Made by a program: the position numbers and the translations under genes
Shown here: in pieces, positions 7,918 through 16,008 of the stretch
Position numbering within the stretch: position 1 is the first letter of the stretch
How the letters are laid out: each line of letters opens with the position of its first letter
The notes under the pieces: model-generated
What the model was told of the DNA's origin: nothing
Database searches by the model: none
What the model saw: the letters and a program-made list of their open reading frames with translations, nothing else
DNA from: Nonomuraea pusilla
Lineage (GTDB): Bacteria > Actinomycetota > Actinomycetes > Streptosporangiales > Streptosporangiaceae
Length of the DNA: 64,000 nt
Direction: 5' to 3'
Assembly: GCF_900109355.1 (NCBI RefSeq)
Contig: NZ_FOBF01000004.1
Span: forward strand, 496,001 to 560,000

Positions 7918-9636
7918 TCAGGCGTGGAGGCCGGAGGAGCGGTCGTCGGAGCCACCGGGGGTCCGGACCGGCGCGTACGTCCGCGGCGTGAACGTCGCGA
8001 CGGCCGCCCCGAGCAGGCAGATGACGGCCGTCACGAGGAACATCTCGGTGTACTCCACATGGAGGGCCGACTGCACGGCCTCGGTGTAGTCGGCCAGCCT
8101 GCGCTGGTAGACGCCGGGGTCGACGCCGAACGGCAGCGGCGTGTCCAGGTGCGCCGTGAGCGACTGGAAGCGGTGGAAACCCCAGGCCGACACGGCGGCG
8201 AGCCCGATCAGCATGCCCATCATCCTGGCCACGACCACCGCGGCCGCCGCCACGCCGTGCTGCGCGGACGGGGTCACCCTCAGCGCCGCCGCCGAGACCG
8301 GCGCGATGACCAGGCCGAGTCCCAGCCCGGCGATCACCAGGGCGGCGTCGACGGCCAGGCCCGCGCCGGCCAGGTCGCGCGGCCACCGGCTCATCAGCAC
8401 GTACCCGGCCGCCGCCACCAGCATCCCGCAGACGACCACCGCCCGCTCACCGGCCCCGCGCCCGGACCGGCGGGCCAGCAGGCCGCCCGCCAGCGCCCCC
8501 ACCGGCAGCGCGAGCAGGAACCTGGCCAGCATCAGGGACGCCCCCAGTGCGTCGGCGCCGAGCAGCGTCTGCGCCGTGAACTGCACGAACACCATGGTCA
8601 CCAGCAGCGCCGCACCGGTCAGGAAGCTCACCGCCAGGGTGGCGAGCAGCGGCCCCTTGCGGGTGCCCGACAGGTCGAGCAGGCGCACCGGCGAACGGAT
8701 CTCCCACCACACGAAGACGGCTCCGGCCACCAGCCCCGCCGCGAGCAGCGGCAGCCCCCAGGGCGGCAGCACGGCCCGGGCGGGATCGGGGTTGTAAAGC
8801 CCGGCGACCAGCGCCCCGAGCGCCAGCGCCAGCAACGCCCCACCCACCACGTCCACCCGCGACCGCCCCTGCCCGCGGCCGGGCGCCTCTCCCGCCGCGT
8901 CCACCCGCGACTCAGCCTGCCCGCGGCCGGGCGCCTCCTCCACCATGTCCGTTCGCGACAGGGCGGGGGAGCGGGCGTCGGTGCCGGGCGGGCCCGCCGG
9001 GACGGCGCGGTGGACGGCGAAGGCGGCCAGGGCCGCCAGCGGCACGTTGACCCAGAAGATCGCGTGCCAGCCGCCCAGCTCCACCCCCAGCACGCCGAAC
9101 CCGGGGGCCAGCGCCAGCAGCCCCCCGTAGAGCGGGCCGAGCGCGCTGCCGAGCTCCTGCGCCGCGCCCACCGCGCCCAGCGCCACCGGCCGCTCACGCT
9201 CGTCCCACAGGTCGCCGATCAGCGCCATCGTGATGGGCAGCAGCGCGCCGCCCGCCACCCCCTGCACCGTACGCCCCGCCACCACGGCGGCCTCCCCGGC
9301 GGCGAGCGCCGTCAGCACCGAGCCGGCCGCGAACGCCGCCAGGCACAGGTGGATGAGCGGACGCCTGCCGTAACGGTCGGAGAGCTGCCCGAGCAGCGGC
9401 ATCGCCGCGACGTACCCCAGCAGGAAGCCGGTGACGACGGGGGTGGCGCGTTCGAGATGGTTGAGCGGGATGCCCACGTCGGCGGCGATGTCGATCAGGA
9501 CCGTCACCACGACGTACGCGTCGAGCGCGGCGAGCAGCACCACCGCGCCGCCCGCGCCGAGGATCACCCGGCGGGCCCGCCCCTGACGCGGGTCGCTCGC
9601 GCGCCCGGCGAGCTGATCGCGGGGTGCGGTGCTCAT
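7918..9636 (-). CDS. MFS efflux transporter, 14-TM DHA2 type, partner of LprG (P55-like)
   Basis: Proton-coupled exporter in the cytoplasmic membrane, 572 residues, about 14 hydrophobic segments. Motif A appears as [13 protein letters not shown] and motif C-like glycine-rich helices follow; the N-terminus [20 protein letters not shown] is typical of DHA2 drug exporters. ATG at 9634-9636 overlaps the stop of the lipoprotein gene (ATGA). The lipoprotein-MFS order is that of mycobacterial lprG-Rv1410c (P55), where the pair exports triacylglycerol-type lipids and drugs; a similar job here is inferred from synteny. A cytoplasmic loop contains two copies of a 16-residue repeat with EAPGRGQ encoded by 48-bp DNA repeats near 8851-8959. 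Confidence 0.88.
   Translation of the reverse strand: MSTAPRDQLAGRASDPRQGRARRVILGAGGAVVLLAALDAYVVVTVLIDIAADVGIPLNHLERATPVVTGFLLGYVAAMPLLGQLSDRYGRRPLIHLCLAAFAAGSVLTALAAGEAAVVAGRTVQGVAGGALLPITMALIGDLWDERERPVALGAVGAAQELGSALGPLYGGLLALAPGFGVLGVELGGWHAIFWVNVPLAALAAFAVHRAVPAGPPGTDARSPALSRTDMVEEAPGRGQAESRVDAAGEAPGRGQGRSRVDVVGGALLALALGALVAGLYNPDPARAVLPPWGLPLLAAGLVAGAVFVWWEIRSPVRLLDLSGTRKGPLLATLAVSFLTGAALLVTMVFVQFTAQTLLGADALGASLMLARFLLALPVGALAGGLLARRSGRGAGERAVVVCGMLVAAAGYVLMSRWPRDLAGAGLAVDAALVIAGLGLGLVIAPVSAAALRVTPSAQHGVAAAAVVVARMMGMLIGLAAVSAWGFHRFQSLTAHLDTPLPFGVDPGVYQRRLADYTEAVQSALHVEYTEMFLVTAVICLLGAAVATFTPRTYAPVRTPGGSDDRSSGLHA
8851..8959. repeat. 48-bp direct repeat inside the MFS gene
   Basis: GTCCACCCGCGAC recurs at 8851, 8899 and, changed, 8947, with the shared block CCTGCCCGCGGCCGGGCGCC in between. 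The unit keeps the reading frame and lengthens a hydrophilic loop of the transporter. Confidence 0.8.
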
Positions 9637-10286
9637 CCGGCGGGCGGCGTGATCGTGACGGCGGCGTCGTAGTCGCTGAACTCCACCGTCACCGTGCCCC
9701 CCTGCAGCGGCAGGCTGGCCTTGGTGAGGCGGGAGGTGGACCTGTCGATCCAGACGGTGCCGTTCACCCCCTGCGTGACGCCCGGGACGATCTGCCCGAC
9801 CACCTGCCCGGGGAAGCTCGTGGCCACCTTGTACGCGCCGCCCTCCTCGCCCTCGACCCTGGGGTCGGCGGCCGCGGTGAGCAGCCCCGCGACGCCCTTC
9901 GTCGGCTCCAGGATCACGGACGGGTCGTAGAACTGCGCGAGCTGCTGCCGGGTCATCTTCTGGTAGCCGCCCGTCGGGCCCTTGAAGTGCACCGTGTCGC
10001 CCACCAGGGCGAAGCTGACCTCCTGGAGGGTGCCCAGCACGTCGAGCGTGAGGGTGCCGTCGGCGTCGCCCGCCGCCGTGAGCCTGCCGTCGGCCTTCTT
10101 GAGCGGCACGTTGGGCTTGCCCTCGGTGGAGATGGAGAAGGCGGCCGACTTGACCGCCTTCATGGCCTCCGCGGCCTTCTTCATGAGGTCGGGCCCCGCG
10201 GGCAGGGCGTCGGCGCCGCCCGACGAGCAGGCCGACAGGACCGGCGCCAGCGCGAGCAGGGCGACGACGAGCAGCTTTCGGAGCAT
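9633..10286 (-). CDS. lprG: LppX/LprG-type lipoprotein
   Basis: Surface lipoprotein of the LppX_LprAFG family, which has a deep hydrophobic pocket and carries acylated lipids from the membrane to the envelope. The 217-residue product begins with a lipoprotein signal peptide and lipobox LSAC (cysteine 20), then the family features [35 protein letters not shown], and the end segment [15 protein letters not shown]. It is translationally coupled to the MFS gene by ATGA. In mycobacteria both proteins work as one transport system, and the same pairing outside mycobacteria supports a conserved role. The symbol is used by family and context. Confidence 0.88.
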   Translation of the reverse strand: MLRKLLVVALLALAPVLSACSSGGADALPAGPDLMKKAAEAMKAVKSAAFSISTEGKPNVPLKKADGRLTAAGDADGTLTLDVLGTLQEVSFALVGDTVHFKGPTGGYQKMTRQQLAQFYDPSVILEPTKGVAGLLTAAADPRVEGEEGGAYKVATSFPGQVVGQIVPGVTQGVNGTVWIDRSTSRLTKASLPLQGGTVTVEFSDYDAAVTITPPAG

Positions 10287-10375
10287 GAGCGGATCGTAGC
10301 GAGCGGCCGCGACGACCGCGCGCGACCACCGGTATCGGTTGGATGTCTATCGGCCGGATCTCCGGTGGCTGGAGC

Positions 10376-10834
10376 TCAGCGCAGCTTCTTCAGCTGCTCG
10401 ACGATCGGCTCGTACGCCGCCGTGAGCGCGTCGAGCTGGTCGTCGGTCAGGCGGTCGACGAAGTGCTCCCGCACGCCCGCCACGTGGAACGGCGCCACCC
10501 GCTGGATCGTGTCCCAGCCCTCGTCGGTGAGCACCGCGAACGTCCCGCGCCGGTCGTCGCGGCAGTCCTCCCTGGTGACGAGGCCCTTGGCCTCCATGCG
10601 GGAGATCTGGTGCGACAGCCGGCTGCGCGACTGGATGGTGGCGTCGGCCAGGTCGCTCATGCGCATCCTGCGGCCGGGGCTCTCGGACAGGTTGACGAGG
10701 ATCTCGTAGTCGTTGAGCGAGAGCGCGTGCTCCTGCAACTCGCGGTCGAGGCGGTGCATGAGCAGCTTGTGCACCGCGAGGTGGGTACGCCAGGCCCGCT
10801 GTTCGGCGGGCGAGAGCCAGCGAGGCGCGCTCAT
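10376..10834 (-). CDS. MarR-family transcriptional regulator
   Basis: Dimeric winged-helix regulator, 152 residues. The DNA-binding core is readable: [20 protein letters not shown], then [20 protein letters not shown] as helix-turn-helix, [20 protein letters not shown] as the wing with the family DxRG-like DDRRG. The C-terminal dimer helices end in [11 protein letters not shown]. The ATG at 10832-10834 was chosen since no better start lies upstream before the divergent CDF gene begins 33 bases away. Head-to-head placement suggests it controls itself and possibly the metal transporter. Confidence 0.92.
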   Translation of the reverse strand: MSAPRWLSPAEQRAWRTHLAVHKLLMHRLDRELQEHALSLNDYEILVNLSESPGRRMRMSDLADATIQSRSRLSHQISRMEAKGLVTREDCRDDRRGTFAVLTDEGWDTIQRVAPFHVAGVREHFVDRLTDDQLDALTAAYEPIVEQLKKLR

Positions 10835-10867
10835 GATCTCCAATCTAGCGCACGTACAGTGATCGGT

Positions 10868-11800
10868 ATGGCGGACAAGTCGGGGGAGAGCCTGGCCACG
10901 GTCCTCGTGGCCGGCGCCGCGAACCTCGCCATCGCGCTGGCCAAGCTCGTGGCCGGCCTGATCGGCGGCTCGGCGGCGATGCTGTCGGAGGCGGCCCACT
11001 CGGCCGCCGACACCGTCACCGAGCTGCTGCTCCTCGTGTCGGTACGCCGCGCGGGCAAACCACCGGACGAACGCCACCCCTTCGGGTACGGCAAGGCGGG
11101 CTTCTTCTGGGCCATGATGGCCGCGATCGCCACCCTGGTCGGCGGGGCCGGGTTCTCCATCACGCACGGCGTGCACGAGATCAGCGCGGGCGAGAGACTC
11201 GGGAACCTCACGCCCTCGTACATCGTGCTGGCCGTGTCGTTCGCGCTGGAGGCCGTCTCGCTGACGCGGGCGCTGACGCAGCTGCGGAAGGAGGCGGGGG
11301 CGTACGACGTGTCGCCGGTGCGGCTGCTGCGGGTCACGTCCGACACGGCGCTGAAGGCGGTGCTGTTCGAGGACGCGGCGGCGCTCGCGGGGCTGATCAT
11401 CGCCGCGGCCGGACTGCTCGGCTGGCAGGTGACCGGATCGCCCGTCTGGGACGGCGCCGCGTCCGTCGGCATCGGGCTGCTCCTGCTGGTGGTCGCCCTG
11501 ACACTCATCCAGTCGAACCTGTCGCTGCTCATCGGCCAGGCCGCCCCGCGGCAGGTGGAGACCGGCATCAGGGCGGTGCTCCTGGCCCAGCCCGAGGTGG
11601 AGGACGTGGTCGAGCTGCTCACCATGATGATCGGCCCGGGAGACATCCTCGTCGCCGCCAAGATCGATTTCAGGGACGAGGCCACCGCCGCGGGCGTGGA
11701 ACTCGCCTGCGACGAGGTCGACCGGCGGCTGCGCGAACGCTTCCCCGGAGTCGTCCAGGTCTTCCTCGACCCCACGCCGACCCGCCGCCGTCAGGTGTAG
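10868..11800 (+). CDS. Cation diffusion facilitator (CDF) transporter
   Basis: Membrane metal/proton antiporter, probably for Zn, Mn or Fe export, 310 residues. Six hydrophobic segments are seen, then a cytosolic C-terminal domain (EVEDVVELLTMMIGPGDILV, IDFRDEATA) of the ferredoxin-like CDF dimer type. TM2 carries the metal-site pattern HSAADTVTE; in TM5 the usual HxxxD is replaced by FEDAAALAG, as in the SLC30A9-like branch, so metal preference should not be assumed. ATG at 10868 gives the standard short N-terminus. It diverges from marR and overlaps the end of a small convergent gene by 10 bases. Confidence 0.92.
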   Translation: MADKSGESLATVLVAGAANLAIALAKLVAGLIGGSAAMLSEAAHSAADTVTELLLLVSVRRAGKPPDERHPFGYGKAGFFWAMMAAIATLVGGAGFSITHGVHEISAGERLGNLTPSYIVLAVSFALEAVSLTRALTQLRKEAGAYDVSPVRLLRVTSDTALKAVLFEDAAALAGLIIAAAGLLGWQVTGSPVWDGAASVGIGLLLLVVALTLIQSNLSLLIGQAAPRQVETGIRAVLLAQPEVEDVVELLTMMIGPGDILVAAKIDFRDEATAAGVELACDEVDRRLRERFPGVVQVFLDPTPTRRRQV

Positions 11801-11967
11801 GCCATGACGATCGCCACGCCCACGACATGCATGATCACTACTGCGACGAGCAGGGAGACGAACACGAACTTGGCCGGACCGTGCTCGAAGGTCTTGCCCT
11901 CCTCGAGCGGCTTGCGCTTGGCCACGCGGTCGGCGATGCGCTCCTCGACCGACTTCTTGTAGAACAT
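11791..11967 (-). CDS. Small single-pass membrane protein, unknown function
   Basis: A 58-residue frame, ATG at 11965-11967 to TGA at 11791-11793. Charged N-terminal half MFYKKSVEERIADRVAKRKP, then one hydrophobic helix FVFVSLLVAVVIMHVVGVAI. Codon third positions are strongly G/C, as in neighbouring genes. Its last 10 bases overlap the end of the convergent CDF gene. CCCTAGGGTA lies just upstream of the start. I do not recognise the family; the topology is that of a small inner-membrane protein with cytosolic N-terminus. Confidence 0.65.
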   Translation of the reverse strand: MFYKKSVEERIADRVAKRKPLEEGKTFEHGPAKFVFVSLLVAVVIMHVVGVAIVMAYT

Positions 11968-12017
11968 ACCCCTAGGGTATCCGCGGGCCTGCGTCGTCGG
12001 CCGCGCGGCGGGGTGGA

Positions 12018-13235
12018 TCAGCGGGCGGGCGTCCGCTCCTGGTGGCCGGCGGGCGCGTTCCTGGACACCGCCCTGCTCACCGACCGGACGATCCGGCCCA
12101 CCGTCCGGTCCGCCGCCTCGTCCAAGCGGTAGTAAAGCTCAGGCGGTACGTGCGGGAGCAGCCGCGAGTGCCGCATGCTGAGCAGCCTGACCAGGTGCGG
12201 CATGGGCAGACCCGCGTAGCGCGGGAAGTCCTCGTACCACTGGGCGCTGCGGCGGGCGGCGCGCTGCGCGGCCCGCATCCTCCCCCTGGCCCGCCGCTCG
12301 TAGCGGGCGAGGGCCGTCTCGATCCGCGGGCTCACGCGCAGCGCGTGGGCGAGGATGGCGGCGTCCTCCAGGGCGAGGCTGGTGCCGGAGCCGACCGAGT
12401 AGTGCGTCGTGTGCGCGGCGTCCCCCACCAGGACGAGGTTGCCGCGGCACCACCTGCGGTTCGCCACCGTGCGGAAGTTCAGCCAGTGCGCGGTGCTCCC
12501 TGACCGCTCCCGCCCGATCAGCGGGTGGCCGTCCAGCAGCTCGGCGAAGATCCTCTCCAGGGCCGCCAGGCTGCCGGACTCGCTCGCGCGGTCGAGCCCG
12601 AGGCCCCTCCAGGTGTCCGGCGCGCATTCGACCACGCAGGTGCTGCGCTCGGTGCTGTACGGGTAGCCGTAGCACCAGATCCAGCCGTGCGGGGTCTCCT
12701 TGAAGACGAACGTGAAGGCGTCGAGCACCTTGGTGGTGCCGAGCCACAGGTAGAGGTTCCGGCCGGTCGTGATCTCGGTGCCGAAGTGGTCGGGGTGGCG
12801 GCTGCGCAGGGTGCTGTTGACGCCGTCGCCCGCGACGACGAGGTCGGCGCCCGCCAGCCGGCCCTCGTCGTCGATCTCCTGCTCGTACCGGACACGCACG
12901 CCGAGCTCCACCGCCTGGTCGGCCAGGATGCGGAGGAGCGCGCGCCGTTCGATCCCGAACCCCTCGTCGCCGTACTCGGCGGTCATGGCGTCGTGGTCGC
13001 GTACGTGTACCCAGCGCCGCCACCGGACCGAACTGCCCTGGATGGCGAGCGCCGACTCGGGGTCGGCGCTGTGGAGGTTCCCGAGCAGGACGTTCGAGTA
13101 GGTCACGCCCCAGCCGTACGTGGAGCCCGCGGGGCGCCGCTCGTACACGGTGACCTCGTGGGATGGGTCCATCCGTTTCATGAGGATCGAGAAGTAGAGG
13201 CCGGCGGGCCCGCCGCCGACGCAGGAGATCTTCAT
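12018..13235 (-). CDS. FAD-dependent aromatic monooxygenase (PHBH-like group)
   Basis: Class A flavoprotein hydroxylase of 405 residues. It begins with the FAD dinucleotide fold MKISCVGGGPAGLYFSILMK, has the second FAD motif LVVAGDGVNSTLR (DG motif) and the ribityl motif LVLVGDAAHTTHYSVGSGTS (GD motif). The N-terminal sequence and YGWGVTYSNVLL closely follow the flavin domain of anthraniloyl-CoA/salicylyl-CoA monooxygenases and VioD-type indole hydroxylases, so an aryl-CoA or indole-type substrate is the best inference. ATG at 13233-13235 is preferred over the GTG two codons earlier because GGGGG lies at proper distance. No pathway genes adjoin it. Confidence 0.87.
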   Translation of the reverse strand: MKISCVGGGPAGLYFSILMKRMDPSHEVTVYERRPAGSTYGWGVTYSNVLLGNLHSADPESALAIQGSSVRWRRWVHVRDHDAMTAEYGDEGFGIERRALLRILADQAVELGVRVRYEQEIDDEGRLAGADLVVAGDGVNSTLRSRHPDHFGTEITTGRNLYLWLGTTKVLDAFTFVFKETPHGWIWCYGYPYSTERSTCVVECAPDTWRGLGLDRASESGSLAALERIFAELLDGHPLIGRERSGSTAHWLNFRTVANRRWCRGNLVLVGDAAHTTHYSVGSGTSLALEDAAILAHALRVSPRIETALARYERRARGRMRAAQRAARRSAQWYEDFPRYAGLPMPHLVRLLSMRHSRLLPHVPPELYYRLDEAADRTVGRIVRSVSRAVSRNAPAGHQERTPAR

Positions 13236-13647
13236 CGCCACCCCCTGTAGCGCATCGTCGCCAATGTATCACTTAGGGTAACATTCTGGGAATTGTGGCC
13301 TGGGTCGGCACCGTCAGTACGATCTCGCCGGTGACCCGCCCGCACTCCTGCGGCCTGGCCGCGTCCGCCGGCGGCAACACCGAACCGATGACGGGCACAG
13401 CAGCCCCGCGCGGTGCCGCGACCTGCTTCATCGACCCGTGGTCGGCCTCGACGGAACAGCGGTCGCCGCCGCGTCCAGTGGCTGTCGCCGCCGGTCTCGA
13501 CCGGAAGCGCGGCCGACGGTGCGGGTCGTCGCCCTGGTGAAGCCCTGCCGGCCCAGGCCGCAAGCGTTGATCGGGAGGCGCCGCCGGGGGCTCAGGTTGT
13601 AGGGGCCGGTCGGGGGTGTCGCTGCTGGTGCGGGTTGTCGGCGTCGA
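13236..13647. other. Gene-free stretch between monooxygenase and TetR genes
   Basis: About 410 bases. A minus-strand frame (13273-13563) ends in a protein-like tail PTQATIPRMLP, but it has no ribosome site and unusual composition. The right part holds repeats of GTGCGGGTTGTCGGCGTCG. I see no supported gene. Confidence 0.5.
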
Positions 13648-13704
13648 TCAGGAAGCGTCGCGGGCGGTGCGGGTTGTCGGCGTCGGCCGGGAAGCGCCCT
13701 GGGA
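13627..13704. repeat. 39-bp tandem duplication at the 3' end of the TetR gene
   Basis: GGTGCGGGTTGTCGGCGTCG occurs at 13627-13646 and 13666-13685, period 39, with related GAAGCG blocks after each. The stop codon of the TetR gene (13648-13650) lies in the first copy, so the last residues TPTTRTARDAS come from repeat DNA. Confidence 0.75.
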
Positions 13705-14352
13705 GATGCCGGTGAGTCGATGCTCGAAGCCGGTGACCATGGCGCGCAGGCCCGTGTCGAACCAGTGGTCGTAGAAGGCGGCGGCAGCGTCGCCGGTGTC
13801 GGTGTCGGTGTCGGTGTCGGCGGGCGGGGGCGGCTCGTCCGTGCCGGGTGGCGTGCCGACCTGGGCGAGCGCGTGGCCGAGGACGTAGACGCCGACCGAC
13901 TGGACGGCCAGCAGCGCGTCCTGCGGCTCGATGCCGGAGGCGGCGAACCGTTCGAGTAGGCCGGCCAGCAGGGCGGTGCCGGTCTCGACGTCCACGGGGT
14001 GGGTGGCGAGCAGCGGCACGGCGTGCGGGTGGGCGAGCAGCGTGCCGCGGTAGGCGGCGGCGAAGCGGATCAGCGCGTCGGCCCAGCCGTCCTCCCGTAG
14101 GGGTTCGGCGACGGCCTCGGCGAACAGGTGGTCGACGACCGCCGCCAGGAGGGCGTCGCGGTTCGGGACGTGCCGGTACAGCGACATCGCGGCGACGCCG
14201 AGCTGGGCGCCCACACGGCGCATGGTCAGGGCGTCGAGGCCTTCCGCGTCCAGCACGTCGACGGCCGCGGTGACGATGCGCTCGCGGGTGAGCAGGGCCG
14301 GCCGGCCGCCGCGTCCGGTCCTCGCCTCCTGCCGGCGGGTCGGCTGGGTCAT
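13648..14352 (-). CDS. TetR/AcrR-family repressor
   Basis: Repressor of 234 residues with a TetR helix-turn-helix at the N-terminus (ALLTRERIVTAAVDVLDAEG, TMRRVGAQLGVAAMSLYRHV) and a TetR_C-type ligand domain. A run of (DT)4 near residue 180 is coded by GTC/GGT microrepeats at 13796-13820 and looks like a disordered insertion. Its ATG overlaps the stop of the upstream membrane-protein gene (ATGA, 14349-14352), so both are made from one transcript that starts beyond 14800 under a large palindrome. Repression of its own operon is the natural inference. Confidence 0.92.
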   Translation of the reverse strand: MTQPTRRQEARTGRGGRPALLTRERIVTAAVDVLDAEGLDALTMRRVGAQLGVAAMSLYRHVPNRDALLAAVVDHLFAEAVAEPLREDGWADALIRFAAAYRGTLLAHPHAVPLLATHPVDVETGTALLAGLLERFAASGIEPQDALLAVQSVGVYVLGHALAQVGTPPGTDEPPPPADTDTDTDTGDAAAAFYDHWFDTGLRAMVTGFEHRLTGISQGASRPTPTTRTARDAS

Positions 14353-14780
14353 GGGGCCAGGGTAGCGGTGAGCGTGGTGCCCAGCATCACCACGGACAGC
14401 ACGCCCACCACCATGTGCTGGACGTCGATGACGACGTCACGGCCCTCCGCCGGAAGGATCTTCAGGGTTCGGGCGTAGTCGCGCCGGTAGGACTCGCGCT
14501 GGGCGGCGGTGCTGACGCCGAAGTAGGGCAGCCACCAGCTGGTGACGTGGCCGACCATGATCAGGCAGCACAGGACGCTGGCCGCGATCAGCGACCACCG
14601 CTGGTTCGCGGCGACACCGGCCGCGATGAGCAGCGGGAACGGATAGTTGATCAAAGCAGCCGTGATCCGCTCACGGTGGTTGCCAGGGGTCAGGTCGTTG
14701 AGCGGGAACATCGGGACCCACTCGGTCAGCACCAGCCAGCCCAGCCAGACGAACGGGACGATGAACGCGACCGTGGACAC
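14349..14780 (-). CDS. Four-helix membrane protein, first gene of the tetR operon
   Basis: A 143-residue protein with four hydrophobic segments (AFIVPFVWLGWLVLTEW; FPLLIAAGVAANQRW; LIAASVLCCLIMVGHV; HMVVGVLSVVMLGTT). The ATG at 14778-14780 is preceded by GAGGTG. I do not recognise a named family; size and context recall small DoxX-like or integral membrane proteins that are induced with a TetR regulator. Translational coupling to the repressor suggests it is the regulated target. Confidence 0.75.
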   Translation of the reverse strand: MSTVAFIVPFVWLGWLVLTEWVPMFPLNDLTPGNHRERITAALINYPFPLLIAAGVAANQRWSLIAASVLCCLIMVGHVTSWWLPYFGVSTAAQRESYRRDYARTLKILPAEGRDVVIDVQHMVVGVLSVVMLGTTLTATLAP

Positions 14781-14803
14781 ATCACACCTCTAGGGGAAAG
14801 CTC

Positions 14804-14839
14804 GTTTGCGTACGGCGTAAGTTTACGACGTACGCAAAC
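14804..14839. promoter_or_regulatory. 36-bp concentric palindrome, likely TetR operator
   Basis: Outer arms GTTTGCGTAC (14804-14813) and GTACGCAAAC (14830-14839) and inner arms CGTAA (14816-14820) and TTACG (14823-14827) share the same centre at 14821/14822. It ends 24 bases upstream of the first gene of the tetR operon. Two nested dyads at a promoter are what a TetR dimer pair binds. Confidence 0.75.
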
Positions 14840-15030
14840 CTGTTTCAACGTGATACCTGCTGACGTCTCGGCCGCCCGGAACGCTGGCTCGCCCGAGGCT
14901 GTCGCGGCGAGGTGCGCGGGCGGCTCCCGGTGCGGGGCGCTGGCTTGCGCCTTTGGCGCGGCGAAGCGTGCGTGTGACGTGGCGAAGCGTGCGTGGCTCG
15001 CGCTGTCGGTCCGCACGTCAGGCCCGGTGA

Positions 15031-15109
15031 AGTGGCGCGGCGTCCCCTGGTGCCGGACCGGGGGAGCTGGCGCGGCGTCCCCTCGTGCCGGACCGGGCGA
15101 GCTGGCGCG
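15031..15109. repeat. 34/35-bp tandem repeat
   Basis: Two full units begin at 15031 (AGTGGCGCGGCGTCCCCTGG) and 15065 (AGCTGGCGCGGCGTCCCCTC), both ending in GTGCCGGACCGGG, and a third partial unit starts at 15100. Confidence 0.85.
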
Positions 15110-15748
15110 TTCGGCTCTGGCGTGAGGCGCGATGTGCAGTGACATGCGGCGCGGTGGGGACGATGCGCGGTGACCCGCGAGGCGGTGTCCGCTATGTCCC
15201 GTGTGGGATGGGGCGAGCTGTGGGGTGTGTCGGCCTGTGGGGCGGCGCCCGGTGTGGGCGGTCGCGGGCCGGTGGTCGTGGCGCTCAGGCCGGGTCGCTC
15301 GGTGTTGACGCCGACGGCACAACGTCAGGAGGAGGGGTGGCACTCGGGAAAGGTCGCGGGGGTTGCCGGGCTGGATTGGCGGCGTGGTGACGTTTGGGGG
15401 ACTCGCTCGCGGTGTCGGGCGGTCGCGGGCTGGGGGGCGTAGCGCCAAGGCCATGTCCTCACACCGTGTCCCTCGGTGCTGAGGCCGCCCGCACAGGTCA
15501 GGAGGAGAGGTCGCACGCGACGGAGGCTGCGGGGGTTGCCGGGCTGGAATCGCGGCGTGGTGCTCGCCCCCGGCACGGAGGCGCAGCCGCTCTCGGGGCT
15601 CCCTCTCGCTCGCCTGGGCGGTGTCTCGGGGCGTGCCTACGGTACGGGCTGGTCACGTCGAGGGGGCGCGTCCTCCGCTGCCGGTTCTGGCCCCACGGTT
15701 ACCGGTACCGGTGCATCGCCTACCGTTTCTGTCCTGTGCCTACGGCCC

Positions 15749-15940
15749 GCTTGTGAGCGTGCGAGGCGCTGGCTCGTACGTGTGCGCTGGGCCTCGGCTT
15801 GTGAGCGTGCGAGGCGCTGGCTCGTACGTGTGCGCTGGGCCTCGGCTTGTGAGCGTGCGAGGCGCTGGCTCGTACATGCATGCTGGGCCTCGGCTTGTGA
15901 GCGTGCGAGGCGCTGGCTCGTACGTGTGCGCTGGGCGTCG
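15749..15940. repeat. 48-bp tandem repeat, four units
   Basis: Units at 15749, 15797, 15845 and 15893, each starting GCTTGTGAGCGTGCGAGGCG. Identity is near complete; the third unit carries a local change at GTACATGCATG. The units are contiguous with no unique spacers, so this is a minisatellite and not a CRISPR array. Period 48 keeps frames open on both strands (16-residue repeats), which explains the apparent open frames here. Confidence 0.93.
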
Positions 15941-16008
15941 GTTCGTGGTGCGTGCTTCGGCGTCGGTCTGTGAGGTGGGTTCGCTGCTGCGGGCCCTCGC
16001 GGCCGGGG

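Larger units (their letters stand above)
14850..16008. other. Repeat-rich gene-free stretch
   Basis: About 1.16 kb without a credible gene. Frames on both strands stay open over long stretches, yet their products are dominated by R, A, S, T, H and P, they lack ribosome sites, and they encode mere tandem repeats. The DNA contains a 34/35-bp repeat (15031-15109), a diverged duplication of roughly 95 bases (about 15300-15395 and 15472-15567, sharing GGGGGTTGCCGGGCTGGA), and four 48-bp units (15749-15940). Composition is G-rich on the plus strand. Function unknown. Confidence 0.6.

Noticed and set aside
7924..9672. Long plus-strand frame opposite the MFS gene
   Set aside because: Shadow of the transporter gene; no domain and biased composition.
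13273..13563. Minus-strand frame of 96 codons with a protein-like C-terminal tail
   Set aside because: No ribosome site, poor composition and no family; could be a relic but not supported as a gene.
15749..15940. Possible CRISPR array
   Set aside because: The 48-bp units are contiguous without unique spacers, and no cas gene lies in the window.
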